Assembly (NCBI GenBank): GCA_035293805.1 | Contig: DATGMD010000044.1 | Coordinates: forward strand, 186,001-250,000 | Source: JAJPHF01 sp035293805 | GTDB lineage: Bacteria; Chloroflexota; UBA6077; JAJPHF01 | DNA length: 64,000 nucleotides | Reading direction: 5' to 3' | Shown: positions 50,208 to 58,304 of the stretch, one piece after another | How the letters are laid out: each line of letters starts with the position of its first letter | Position numbering within the stretch: the stretch's first letter is position 1 | Position numbers and translations under genes: made by a program | The notes under the pieces: generated by a model | What the model was told of the DNA's origin: nothing | Databases searched by the model: none | What the model saw: the letters and a program-made list of their open reading frames with translations, nothing else

Positions 50208-50681
50208 CTGCTCAATTCGCTCGCGCGGCGCGAGCCGGTGGCGGCGGATACTGCCGCGCGACTCGGCGGGGTGGGAATGCCCCGTTCACGAGGGCGTGAG
50301 CATCGGGCCGGCTTGAATATCCGTGCTGAATATAGCGGCGAATAAAAGCCGCGAGTATATGACACATCGGCTTGCGAGCCGCTCGGCCCTACGCGGCCAG
50401 AACCCGCTGCACCCCAGTACGTCAGAGGCCGAGCAACGGTCGTTGCCAGGGTGTGGCCGGGCGAGAGCCGGCGCAGGTCGCGCGCCGTCAGGCTCTCCCA
50501 CCAGGTGAGGCGCAGCATCTGCCCGTCGTCGGTCGTCGAGCCAAAGACCGTCCCGCCCAGCGCGCGGGGCGCCGGCCGGCGCGCGCTGGATAGCGTCCGT
50601 CCGGGCCGGGTCGGCCCCCGCGGGCTCGGCCCGGTAACGGGTGAGGGCGATGAACAGCGCCGCGCGCTGGGACACGATAGG
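50208..50681. other. region without a convincing gene; contains AT-rich block 2 and possible gene debris
   Basis: Two overlapping minus-strand frames cross it but neither looks intact. One stretch in one frame (about 50440-50545; TTDDGQMLRLTWWESLTARD) reads like real protein but is not continued, so this may be a decayed gene. Block 2 (50313-50347) repeats the 50171 operator-like sequence. Confidence 0.4.
50313..50347. promoter_or_regulatory. AT-rich repeat block 2
   Basis: TTGAATATCCGTGCT followed by GAATATAGCGGCGAATAAAA. It aligns with block 1 over 35 positions with one gap and a few changes, keeps the two GAATAT boxes 13 bases apart, and lies about 140 bases further from the gene. Confidence 0.55.
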
Positions 50682-51890
50682 CTATCGGCCGGCGGGCGCT
50701 GGCGACGCGGGCCGCGCGATGCGGCCGAGGCCGCCGTACTCGCCCTCCGGCGTGTAGAAACCAGGGTAGTCGCGGCGTTCGCGCGGCAGGGTGATCATCG
50801 GCTCGTTCTGCGCCGGGTCGCGGAGGACGGCGAAGGGGTCCGCGCCGCGCTCGATTGCCGCCAGGCTGTCGAGCAGCAGCTTGCGGTAGAGCAGGATGCC
50901 CCTGTCCGAGGTGGCCAGGTGCTCCTGCGTGCGGTCCACGAGCGCGCCCTGCTCGACCCAGGCCAGCATGTCCTGCGGCGGCACCGCGTCGGGCGGCCCG
51001 ATGAACTGCCCCTGGGCGTTGAACCACTCCTCGCGCGTGACCGGCACCTCGCGCTGTGCCGGCACGTCGGGCGCGCGGCGGACGCCCTGGTAGCGGTACT
51101 GAATCGTGTGCGTGTCGTCCACCGGCACGCGGATCTGGAACAGCGGCCGCCGCTCGTCGCCAACGGACAGGGTGTTCGGGAAGAGCACCGGGTGGCCGAT
51201 CTGCCACTCGTCGCAGTCCTCGGACTCGCCCGCCAGCAGGCGCCGCTTGATGATCCCGTAGGCGAACACGTCGAAGGCGATCCGCTCGTGGCGTGGCGGC
51301 GTTACCTTCGGCGTCTGGCCCTGCCGGCTCAGCACGTAGTTGCCATAGTAGCCGTGCAGGTGCTCGACGTGGACGGGGTCCAGCGAGTTCTCCATGCACT
51401 GGAGCCAGTTGCAGGGTAGCGGCACGATCTGGATGGACTTGTCCAGGTCGTCGCGCACCAACAGATCGTAGCACGGCAGGAGCGGCGCGGGCGCGGGCCC
51501 GAGGTAGGCGAAGACCAGCCCGCCCAGCTCCTGCACGGGGTAGGCGGTGATCTTGAGCTGCAGGCAGGCGGGCTCGAACGGCATGTCCACCACCCGCCCC
51601 GCGGCGTTGTAGGTCCAGCCGTGGTAGGCGCAGCGCAGGCCGTTCGCCTGGGGCACGCCGAGCGCCAGCGAGAGGCCACGGTGGGCGCAGCGCGGACCCA
51701 CCAGCCCGTACTCCCCGGCCGGCGTGCGGAACAGCACGAGGTCCTCGCCCAGCAGCCGCACGCGCTGCACCGGCTCGCGCGCCAGCTCGGCGGCCGCGCC
51801 CACCGGCTGCCAGTAGCGGCGCAGCAGGTTGCCCATCGGGGTCCCCGGCCCCACGCGCGATAGCTGCTCGTTCTGCTCCTGTGTGATCAC
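50682..51890 (-). CDS. Rieske non-haem iron oxygenase, alpha subunit (copy F)
   Basis: A 402-residue oxygenase with Rieske ligands C68, H70, C87 and H90 and iron motif ENSLDPVHVEHLH (H174, H179). Its N-terminus (RVGPGTPMGNLLRRYWQPVG) and Rieske segment match copy A (35701) best. The catalytic domain includes WQIGHPVLFPNTLSV, as in copy A. It starts at GTG 51890 with AGGGAG upstream. It lacks an adjacent SBP; the neighbours are the XRE-like gene and the extradiol dioxygenase gene, which is read in the same direction. Confidence 0.87.
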   Translation of the reverse strand: MITQEQNEQLSRVGPGTPMGNLLRRYWQPVGAAAELAREPVQRVRLLGEDLVLFRTPAGEYGLVGPRCAHRGLSLALGVPQANGLRCAYHGWTYNAAGRVVDMPFEPACLQLKITAYPVQELGGLVFAYLGPAPAPLLPCYDLLVRDDLDKSIQIVPLPCNWLQCMENSLDPVHVEHLHGYYGNYVLSRQGQTPKVTPPRHERIAFDVFAYGIIKRRLLAGESEDCDEWQIGHPVLFPNTLSVGDERRPLFQIRVPVDDTHTIQYRYQGVRRAPDVPAQREVPVTREEWFNAQGQFIGPPDAVPPQDMLAWVEQGALVDRTQEHLATSDRGILLYRKLLLDSLAAIERGADPFAVLRDPAQNEPMITLPRERRDYPGFYTPEGEYGGLGRIARPASPAPAGR

Positions 51891-51926
51891 GGCTCCCTCC
51901 TGTCCGCGCGCCGGTGCTTGACGGCC

Positions 51927-51955
51927 ATCATGCGGGCCGCCCGCTCCGGCAACAA
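51927..51955 (-). promoter_or_regulatory. promoter of Rieske F
   Basis: On the minus strand, TTGTTG (51950-51955), a 17-base spacer and CATGAT (51927-51932), 37 bases before the GTG start. Confidence 0.5.
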
Positions 51956-51976
51956 TTGGCGCGCCCGCGCGCTGGC

Positions 51977-52873
51977 TCAGGACGCTCCAGGGGCGGCGCG
52001 CTGCCAGGCCGCGGCGCGGGCGCCCACGAACTGGTGGCCCCAGAGGCTGGCCCGGTCGAGCCGCGCCACGGTCCAGGTCGCCTCGTCAATCAACCGGCCG
52101 CCCGCCCCGTACTCGATGTCCACGCCGGATGGGCTCTCCAGGTAGAAGGAGAACACCAGGTCGTTGCTGTGCCGGCCGAGCGTCTTGGCGAGCGGCACGC
52201 CCCGCGCCCGGCACAGGTCGTAGGTCACGCCCACGTCGTCCGGGTCGCGGACCTCGAGCATGAGATGGTGCAGGCCGATCTTCTGGGTGCCGAGCGCCAG
52301 CGAGTGGTGGCGCGCGTTGCAGCGCAGGAACGCCATCCGCAGCCGCGCATTGTCGAACGTGTCGCTCACGCGGAAGCCGAGCACGCCGGTGTAGAAGTCG
52401 CGGCAGGCGTCGAGGTCGGCGACGCCGAGGACGACGTGGCCGAGGCCGAGGGCGCCCGCGACGAAGCCGCTGATCGGCCGCGTGGGCGCGAACGGCGCCG
52501 CCGCGCGCTCCGGGCCGTTGAACAGCTCGAGCGCGTGGCCGGCCGGGTCGGCGCAGCGCACGAGCGCCTGCACGCCGCGCGCGGCGCACTCGGCCGCGCT
52601 GCCCCACGCGGGCGCGCGGCCCGCGGCGGCCAGCGCGCGCCCGGCCGCGTCCAGCGCCGCGGCGCTCGGCACCTCCCAGCCCAGGTAGGCGAGGCCGTTC
52701 GTGGCGCCGGGATGGATGGCGAGCCGATATGCCCGCTCGTCCAGGCGGAGCCGCACGCTGCCATCCGGCCCGGGCGCGCCGAGCGGCGTGCCCAGCACGT
52801 CCGGCCCGAAGCTGGCCCACGCCCCAGGATCGGTGGCGGTGAGGCCGAGGTAGCCTAGGGCGGTCACCTGCAT
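51977..52873 (-). CDS. type I extradiol ring-cleavage dioxygenase (BphC-like, VOC fold)
   Basis: A 298-residue two-domain VOC dioxygenase. The Fe(II) triad of the class is present in domain 2: H146 (GLGHVVLG), H203 (GLHHLMLEV) and E254 (GVDIEYG). The N-terminal domain (1-125) is the usual non-catalytic module. It should cleave a catechol-type ring next to the two hydroxyls (2,3-dihydroxybiphenyl, 3-alkylcatechol or similar). The divergent Rieske D and meta-cleavage hydrolase genes supply the steps before and after, which makes a coherent meta pathway. GGGAG precedes the ATG at 52873. Confidence 0.87.
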   Translation of the reverse strand: MQVTALGYLGLTATDPGAWASFGPDVLGTPLGAPGPDGSVRLRLDERAYRLAIHPGATNGLAYLGWEVPSAAALDAAGRALAAAGRAPAWGSAAECAARGVQALVRCADPAGHALELFNGPERAAAPFAPTRPISGFVAGALGLGHVVLGVADLDACRDFYTGVLGFRVSDTFDNARLRMAFLRCNARHHSLALGTQKIGLHHLMLEVRDPDDVGVTYDLCRARGVPLAKTLGRHSNDLVFSFYLESPSGVDIEYGAGGRLIDEATWTVARLDRASLWGHQFVGARAAAWQRAAPGAS

Positions 52874-52889
52874 CGCGTCGTCTCCCGCG

Positions 52890-52918
52890 TTGTCCACGTT
52901 CCGGGCCCGTGATAGACT
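52890..52918 (+). promoter_or_regulatory. promoter of Rieske D
   Basis: TTGTCC (52890-52895), a 17-base spacer and TAGACT (52913-52918). On the opposite strand TTGCGG-N18-TAGTCT overlaps it and could serve the dioxygenase gene, making this a shared divergent control region. Confidence 0.55.
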
Positions 52919-53077
52919 ACGCTGCGCTGGCGGCTGACCGCAACCGGGCGCAACCCCCGGCTGCTCCCGGGAGGGGCGTGGCAGGAGGGTGCAACCAGTC
53001 CCCAGCGCCCGGTCGCGGCGAGCCGCCCCACCGGGCTGGGCGCCGGCTCGTAAGCAGCTGATCGTGGAGAGAGCCCC

Positions 53078-54553
53078 ATGCCGGGCCTGAAGAACCAGCA
53101 AGAGGAGCACCTGGCGCGAGTGGGCCCGGGCACGCCCTCCGGCGCGGTCTTCCGCCGCTACTGGCTCCCCGTCGAGGTGTCGGCGAACCTGGGGGGCGGC
53201 CGCCGCCGCTCGTTCTTCGGGCTGGGCGGCGCCTCGCCCCACGCCCGCAACCCCATCCGCGTGAAGGCGCTGGGCGAGGAGCTGGTGCTGTTCCGCGACG
53301 CGAGCGGCCAGCCGATCCTGCTCGGCGAGCACTGCAGCCACCGCGGCACGTCGCTCGTCTACGGCCGGGTCGAGGACGACTGCCTGCGCTGCCTCTACCA
53401 CGGCTGGGCCTACGACCGCGCGGGCCGCGTGGTGGACATGCCGGCCGAGCCACCCACGAGCCGCTTCAAGAACACGATCAAGCACCCGGCCTACCCGTGC
53501 ATCGAGGTCGGCGGGCTGATCTTCGCGTATCTGGGGCCGCCCGACAAGCAGCCCATCTTCCCACGCTACGACGTGCTCTACCGCGAGGACGGTGTGCGGG
53601 TGGTGGGCGACGGCGGCTACGTCGAGCCCTGCAACGTGTTCCAGGCGATGCACGACAACAACCTGGACACCTGGCACGTGGACATCCAGCACGTCTGGTT
53701 CAACAAGGAGGGGCCGCCGTTCCGCCACATGCACTACGGCAAGGACGGCCGTCCGCCGACGCCGATCAAGTACGAGCGCACGCCCTGGGGCACCCGCGAC
53801 GTCGTGCTCAAGGACGCCGAGACGCCCGGCCAGTACGAGTACTACGAGCTGCACACGGTCTGGCCGTCGATGCGCGTGAACTTCCCGGGCGGCACGTCGA
53901 TGAAGTGGGCGCTGCCGCTCGACGACTACCACACGCGCTGGTTCGTGGTCGAGGTGTACCCCTTCGATGAGCACGGGCGGGTCACGCCCGCCGCGGAGCG
54001 GATCATGAACGCGCCGGGGCCGAGCATGATCCGCTCCGCGGCGGGGCTGCCCCCGAACTGGTACGACCAGGTGGGCGGCTGGTGGGACTTCGGCCACCCC
54101 TGGCGGCAGGGCGTGTTCTGGGAGGACCACGTGGCGCAGGTGTCCCAGAACGTCGGGGAGCGGCAGCTCCCGGACTGGGAGAGCTGGCACTTGGGCTCGT
54201 CCGACCAGGGGCTGGTGCTGAACCGTCGCGTCTGGCGCGAGCAGGTGCGGCGCGTGCAGGAGGGGCTGGACCCGATCGGCATCAGCCGCAACCCCGCGGA
54301 CGACCGCCTGATCCACGTACCGTCCGACAACCTGTATGTGGACTGGGACGTGGGCATGCGGCTATTCAGGATGTCGGTCGAAGACCGGCTGCGCGCGCTG
54401 GCCGAGGGCAGCATCCCGGGCGCGGCGCCGCACGGGCTAGTCGGCAGCGGGGGCGGCGTGCCACCACGGGCCGCGCGGACCGGCGCCGCGAAGCGCGGCG
54501 GTGTCCGCGCGAACGGCAAGGCGCCGCGAGCGCGCCGCGAGGTGGCGCGATGA
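53078..54553 (+). CDS. Rieske non-haem iron oxygenase, alpha subunit (copy D)
   Basis: The longest Rieske protein here (491 residues). Rieske ligands are C86, H88 (CSHRG), C105 and H108 (CLYHGW); the iron motif is NNLDTWHVDIQH (H200, H205). An insertion (about 38-58, GGGRRRSFFGLGG) interrupts the N-terminal strand. A basic Ala/Gly/Arg tail of about 45 residues extends beyond the catalytic domain. Its stop overlaps the hydrolase start (ATGA), so they are translated together. GGAGAGAG precedes the ATG. Confidence 0.87.
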   Translation: MPGLKNQQEEHLARVGPGTPSGAVFRRYWLPVEVSANLGGGRRRSFFGLGGASPHARNPIRVKALGEELVLFRDASGQPILLGEHCSHRGTSLVYGRVEDDCLRCLYHGWAYDRAGRVVDMPAEPPTSRFKNTIKHPAYPCIEVGGLIFAYLGPPDKQPIFPRYDVLYREDGVRVVGDGGYVEPCNVFQAMHDNNLDTWHVDIQHVWFNKEGPPFRHMHYGKDGRPPTPIKYERTPWGTRDVVLKDAETPGQYEYYELHTVWPSMRVNFPGGTSMKWALPLDDYHTRWFVVEVYPFDEHGRVTPAAERIMNAPGPSMIRSAAGLPPNWYDQVGGWWDFGHPWRQGVFWEDHVAQVSQNVGERQLPDWESWHLGSSDQGLVLNRRVWREQVRRVQEGLDPIGISRNPADDRLIHVPSDNLYVDWDVGMRLFRMSVEDRLRALAEGSIPGAAPHGLVGSGGGVPPRAARTGAAKRGGVRANGKAPRARREVAR

Positions 54554-55380
54554 GCGTGGAGGTGCTGACCGAGGAGAGCACCAGCCGCTACACGCGGGCG
54601 GGCGACGTGCGGCTGCACTACCACGAGGCCGGCAGCGGCCCGGCGGTCGTCCTGCTTCACGGCGGCGGCCCCGGCGCCACAGCCTGGGGCAACTACGCGC
54701 GCAACGTCGCCGCCTTCGCCGCCGCACATCGCGTGCTCCTGCCCGACCTGCCGCAGTTCGGCAAGTCCGACTCGCCCGTGCTCACCGAGGACCGGCCGCT
54801 GGCGAACGCCCGCATCCTCACGGCGTTCTTCGACGCGGTGGGGGTCGAGCGCGCGAGCCTGGTCGGCAACTCGATGGGCGGCGCGACGGCGCTGGAGCTG
54901 GCCATCCACTACCCCGAGCGCGTGGACAAGCTGGTGCTGATGGGCTCCGGCGGGGCCGGCCCCAGTCTGTTCGCGGTGGTCCCCACGGAGGGCGACCGGC
55001 TGCTGCGCGAGAACTTCCAGCACCCGACGTTCGACAGCATGCGGCGCCTCATCCAGGTCATGGTCTACGACGCCTCGTTCCTGACGGACGAGCTGGTGCA
55101 GAAGCGGCTGGAGAGCGCGCTGAACCCCGCCCACCGCGAGGCCCGCCGCCAGTCGTTCCGCAAGCCGGGCGAGCCGCGCGCCGAGCTAGAGCGGGTGCAG
55201 GCGCCGACGCTGATCGTGTGGGGGCGCGAGGACCGCGTGAACCCGTTCGACCAGGCGCTCGGCCTCCTCCAGGGCATCCGCGGCGCGCAGCTCCACGTCT
55301 ACACCGAGTGCGGCCACTGGGCGCAGCTCGAGAAGGCCGACGCGTTCAACCGGCTCGTGCTCGACTTCCTCGACCACTGA
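54550..55380 (+). CDS. alpha/beta hydrolase, meta-cleavage product (BphD/HsaD) type
   Basis: A 276-residue C-C bond hydrolase. The oxyanion region LLHGGGPGATAWGNY is diagnostic for meta-cleavage hydrolases. The catalytic triad is S108 (GNSMGG), D228 (GREDRVNPF) and H256 (ECGHWAQLE). It would split the ring-opened product of the extradiol dioxygenase encoded at 51977. It overlaps Rieske D by 4 bases and is followed after 75 bases by an SBP gene on the same strand. Confidence 0.87.
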   Translation: MSVEVLTEESTSRYTRAGDVRLHYHEAGSGPAVVLLHGGGPGATAWGNYARNVAAFAAAHRVLLPDLPQFGKSDSPVLTEDRPLANARILTAFFDAVGVERASLVGNSMGGATALELAIHYPERVDKLVLMGSGGAGPSLFAVVPTEGDRLLRENFQHPTFDSMRRLIQVMVYDASFLTDELVQKRLESALNPAHREARRQSFRKPGEPRAELERVQAPTLIVWGREDRVNPFDQALGLLQGIRGAQLHVYTECGHWAQLEKADAFNRLVLDFLDH

Positions 55381-55455
55381 GGCCGCCTCGCCGGACGCGA
55401 TCGCCCGCTCAAGCGCCGCGCCGGCCCGCGTCAGCCGCGCGCCAGGGAGTCAATA

Positions 55456-56589
55456 ATGGACTGCTGCTCTTGGCCGCGCCTCGGCGCGCTGCTGCTCGCG
55501 CTCGTGGCGTTGGCTTGCGCGCCGAGCCCCGCCGCGCCATCGGCGGCGAAGCCGGCCGACACGCCATCGGCCAGCGTTCCGGCGGCCGCCGCCCCGCGCG
55601 CGCAGGCCGCGCAGCCGACCCAGGCCGCGCCGCTCAGCCCGGCCGTCCCGCTCAGCATGGCCGTCACCGGCCTGACCTCCGAGGCCGGCAGCTACATCGC
55701 CTACGACCGCGGCTATTTCCGCGAGGAGGGCCTCGACGTCGACCTCGTGCCGATCCGGACGCTCGCCGAGCGGACGGCGATGCTCGCCACGGGCCAGGTC
55801 GGCGTCGGCGCGGCCAGCATCGACTCCAGCCTCTTCAACGCCGTCTTGCGGGGCATCGACGTGAAGATGGTGGCCGCCACGTCCACGATCACGCCCGACT
55901 CGACCAACGGCGCCATCGTCGTACGGCAGGACCTGCTGGAGAGCGGGCGCTATCGTGAGCCGAAGGACCTGGGCGGGATGCAGGTCGCCGTCGCCGGGGA
56001 GGGCGGGGTCATCCAGTTCTATCTGGAGCGCGTGCTGAACCGCGCCGGCCTGAGCTACGGCGACGTTCGGACGTCGGTGATCCTGTTCCCCGAGGCGCTC
56101 ACGGCGATGGCGAACAAGGCCGTGGACGCGTCCTACCAGCCAGAGCCCTTCGTCACCTACGGCGAGACGCAGGGCATCGCGAAGCCGGTCGTCTACTCCG
56201 GCCAGATCTACCCCGGCAGCACGACTGGGGTGATGCTCGTGAGCCCCGTCTTTGCCCGCGATCAGCCCGAGGCGGCGCGGCGCTTCGTCACGGCCTGGCT
56301 GCGCGGCGTCCGCGACTACTACCGCGCGTTCCAGCGGAACGAGGGCGGCAAGGAGGCGGTCATCCAGACCCTCACGCAGCACACGGACGTGAAAGACCCC
56401 GCGCTCTACGCGAAGATGGGGCTCCCCACCGTCGAGCCCAACGGCGAGATCGCCGTCTGGTCCATCGACGAGATGCAGGACTACTTCGTGCAGGCCGGCT
56501 CGCAGCAGCAGACGGTCGACCTGCAGCAGATGATCGACCGCACCTACCTCGACTACGCGCTCGGGCGGCTCGGCCGGCTCACGCCGTAG
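55456..56589 (+). CDS. ABC-type solute-binding lipoprotein (NMT1-like)
   Basis: A 377-residue protein. The signal ends at ALAC, then an Ala/Pro/Gln linker leads to SMAVTGLTSEAGSYIAYDRGYFREEGLDVDLVPI. It also has ATGQVGVGAASIDSSLFNAVLRGIDVKMVA and YRAFQRNEGGKEAVIQTLTQHTDVKD. The C-terminus DRTYLDYALGRLG matches the ends of other NMT1-type copies here. AGGGAG precedes the ATG. It follows the Rieske D and hydrolase genes and may carry their substrate. No transporter genes are nearby. Confidence 0.8.
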   Translation: MDCCSWPRLGALLLALVALACAPSPAAPSAAKPADTPSASVPAAAAPRAQAAQPTQAAPLSPAVPLSMAVTGLTSEAGSYIAYDRGYFREEGLDVDLVPIRTLAERTAMLATGQVGVGAASIDSSLFNAVLRGIDVKMVAATSTITPDSTNGAIVVRQDLLESGRYREPKDLGGMQVAVAGEGGVIQFYLERVLNRAGLSYGDVRTSVILFPEALTAMANKAVDASYQPEPFVTYGETQGIAKPVVYSGQIYPGSTTGVMLVSPVFARDQPEAARRFVTAWLRGVRDYYRAFQRNEGGKEAVIQTLTQHTDVKDPALYAKMGLPTVEPNGEIAVWSIDEMQDYFVQAGSQQQTVDLQQMIDRTYLDYALGRLGRLTP

Positions 56590-56603
56590 CGCCTGCCCGC
56601 TGC

Positions 56604-56951
56604 CCCAGCATGGCCGAGCAAGCGATCGAGCGGGCTGCTGGCGTAGATCGCGGCGCCGCCCCCGGCCTGGTACATGGTGTCCACCGCCTGGACGGCGTTC
56701 GCGGCCGCGACGTTGCTGGCGAGCCGCACCCGCGCCCGCTGCTCCAGCGTCGGCTCTGCGCCCGCCGCCACCGTTTCCCACAGCGCCGCGGTCGCCTCGT
56801 AGAGGGAGCTGCGGGCTGCCTGGATCAACCCCTGCGTGCGCGCGATCTGGGCCTGGAACCCGCCCTGCTCGCGCGGGAAGAAGAACAGCCGAGTGACGGG
56901 GCGGCCCGCGGCGTCGAGGCGGGGCGTGTCGCCATCATAGAGCGGATCGCT
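56604..56951 (-). pseudogene. relic of an acyl-CoA dehydrogenase-family (HsaA/HpaB-like) gene
   Basis: The minus-strand frame encodes SDPLYDGDTPRLDAAGRPV...FFFPREQ joined directly to QAQIARTQGLIQAARSSLYE, then TLEQRARVRLASNVAAANAVQAVD and AIYASSPLDRLLGHAG. This matches the C-terminal helical domain of acyl-CoA dehydrogenase-like flavin monooxygenases. The N-terminal two thirds are missing, an internal part seems deleted, and the end after SSPLDR is altered. No start codon with a ribosome site is present. Confidence 0.6.
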
Positions 56952-57051
56952 GGGACCAGGGCCTGGACGGTCGTGAGCAGGCGGTCGCTTGCCGCGGGGG
57001 GCGTGGACGTCGCGCCCTCGTCGCGCACGTCAAGCCCCCGCCGGGAATGCC

Positions 57052-57080
57052 TTGACTGGCCCGCAGCACGCGGCTACACT
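57052..57080 (+). promoter_or_regulatory. promoter of the ligAB operon
   Basis: TTGACT (57052-57057), a 17-base spacer and TACACT (57075-57080), 39 bases before the ATG. Confidence 0.75.
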
Positions 57081-57119
57081 GCCCCGTAATTCCACACGCC
57101 GCGAGCGACGGGAGCGCAG

Positions 57120-57398
57120 ATGAGCGTTTTCGCGGTCGACAAGTTCCTGCACCAGATGCGGGACTACGCGCGGTTGGCCCGTTTCCGCGACGATCCCCGC
57201 GCGGTGCTCGCGGACTACGACCTGACGCCCGCGGAGGCCGCGGCACTCGAAGCGGGCGACCTGGCCGCCCTGCACCGGCTGGGCGCCAACGGCTACCTGC
57301 TGCTCGGCTTTGGCCACCAGATGGGTGGCGGCGACTTCCGCGCCGTGATCGCGTCGCTGGGCGAGGCGCCCGCCGCGGCGCGCGGGACAGGAGCGTAA
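57120..57398 (+). CDS. ligA: LigA-type small subunit of an extradiol dioxygenase
   Basis: A 92-residue helical protein matching the alpha subunit (LigA) of protocatechuate 4,5-dioxygenase-type enzymes: RFRDDPRAVLADYDLTPAEAAALEAGDLAALHRLGANGYLL. LigA covers the active site of LigB. GGGAG precedes the ATG. It is one base from the ligB start, so the two are a tight operon. Confidence 0.8.
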   Translation: MSVFAVDKFLHQMRDYARLARFRDDPRAVLADYDLTPAEAAALEAGDLAALHRLGANGYLLLGFGHQMGGGDFRAVIASLGEAPAAARGTGA

Positions 57399-57399
57399 G

Positions 57400-58227
57400 A
57401 TGGCGCGCATCGTCGCCGCGATGGCCATGGTCCACGGGCCGCGCATCACGGGCGCACCCGACCTCGCGGGGCCGGACAAGGGCCAGCGCGTGTGGGAGGG
57501 CTTCGAGACGCTGCGGCGCGAGCTGGAGGCCGCCTCGCCGGACTGGGCGCTCGTCATCACGAACGAGCACCTGACCAACCCGTTCTACCCTTACGTCTCG
57601 CCGCTGACGCTGGGCCTGGCGTCGCGGTTCCGCGCGCCGGCCGAGCGCTCCGCCGGCTTGCCGGAGCTGATCGTCCCGTCCGATGAGGCTATCGGCCGGC
57701 AGCTGCTCGACGCCGTCTGGGACGCCGGCGTCGACCTCGGCTACTCGCACGACCTGCTGCTCGACCACGGCACCACCGTGCCGCTGCACTTCCTCACCCC
57801 GCACCTCGATCTGCCGATCGTCCACATCCATCAGCTCACGAGCCGCGGCCCGCAGCCGCGGCTGCGCCGCTGCTACGCGCTCGGCCAGGCGCTACGCCAG
57901 GTCATCGAGGCGCGCCCGGCCTCGGAGCGCGTGGCGGTCGTCGGTACCGGCGGCCTCTCACACTGGGTCGGCACGCCGCGGATGGGGCAGGTGAACGCCG
58001 CCTGGGACCAGCACGTGCTCCAGTTGTTCGCGGAGCGCCGCGACGACGAGCTGCTGGCACTGACCGACGCGGCCATCGAGGCCGAGGCCGGCAACGGTGC
58101 GCACGAGATTCGCAACTGGATCACGGTTGCCGGCGTGGTGCCGAACGCGCCCGCCGAGGTCGTCAGCTACGTGGACCACATCCCCGCCTGGGCGCAGCAG
58201 AGCGTCCACGTACGCTTCCGCCTGTAG
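57400..58227 (+). CDS. ligB: LigB-type catalytic subunit of an extradiol dioxygenase
   Basis: A 275-residue type II extradiol dioxygenase. The Fe(II) ligands known in LigB have counterparts: H12 (MVHGPR), H57 (NEHLTNPF) and E236 (GAHEIRNW). The catalytic histidines are H123 (LDHGT) and H188 (GGLSHW). The spacing follows LigB. Probable substrates are protocatechuate, gallate or a related catechol acid. With the Pht5-like and Rieske genes at 38-40 kb it could complete a phthalate-type route, though they are in separate operons. Confidence 0.86.
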   Translation: MARIVAAMAMVHGPRITGAPDLAGPDKGQRVWEGFETLRRELEAASPDWALVITNEHLTNPFYPYVSPLTLGLASRFRAPAERSAGLPELIVPSDEAIGRQLLDAVWDAGVDLGYSHDLLLDHGTTVPLHFLTPHLDLPIVHIHQLTSRGPQPRLRRCYALGQALRQVIEARPASERVAVVGTGGLSHWVGTPRMGQVNAAWDQHVLQLFAERRDDELLALTDAAIEAEAGNGAHEIRNWITVAGVVPNAPAEVVSYVDHIPAWAQQSVHVRFRL

Positions 58228-58304
58228 GCGGCCTGGCGGGCCGCGATCGCGCCCGGCGCACGGCGGTCTAGCGCCCGCGCGGAGTCTCCACCCGGCGCGC
58301 GGGG

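Noticed and set aside
50286..50675. 129-codon minus-strand frame next to Rieske F
   Set aside because: It has no ribosome site, the translation is compositionally biased and the C-terminus runs through the AT-rich repeat block. Treated as possible debris only.
51977..54316. 779-codon minus-strand frame spanning the BphC-like gene and running antisense to Rieske D
   Set aside because: Only the part from 52873 down is a recognisable protein. The rest is a shadow of the convincing Rieske gene on the other strand.
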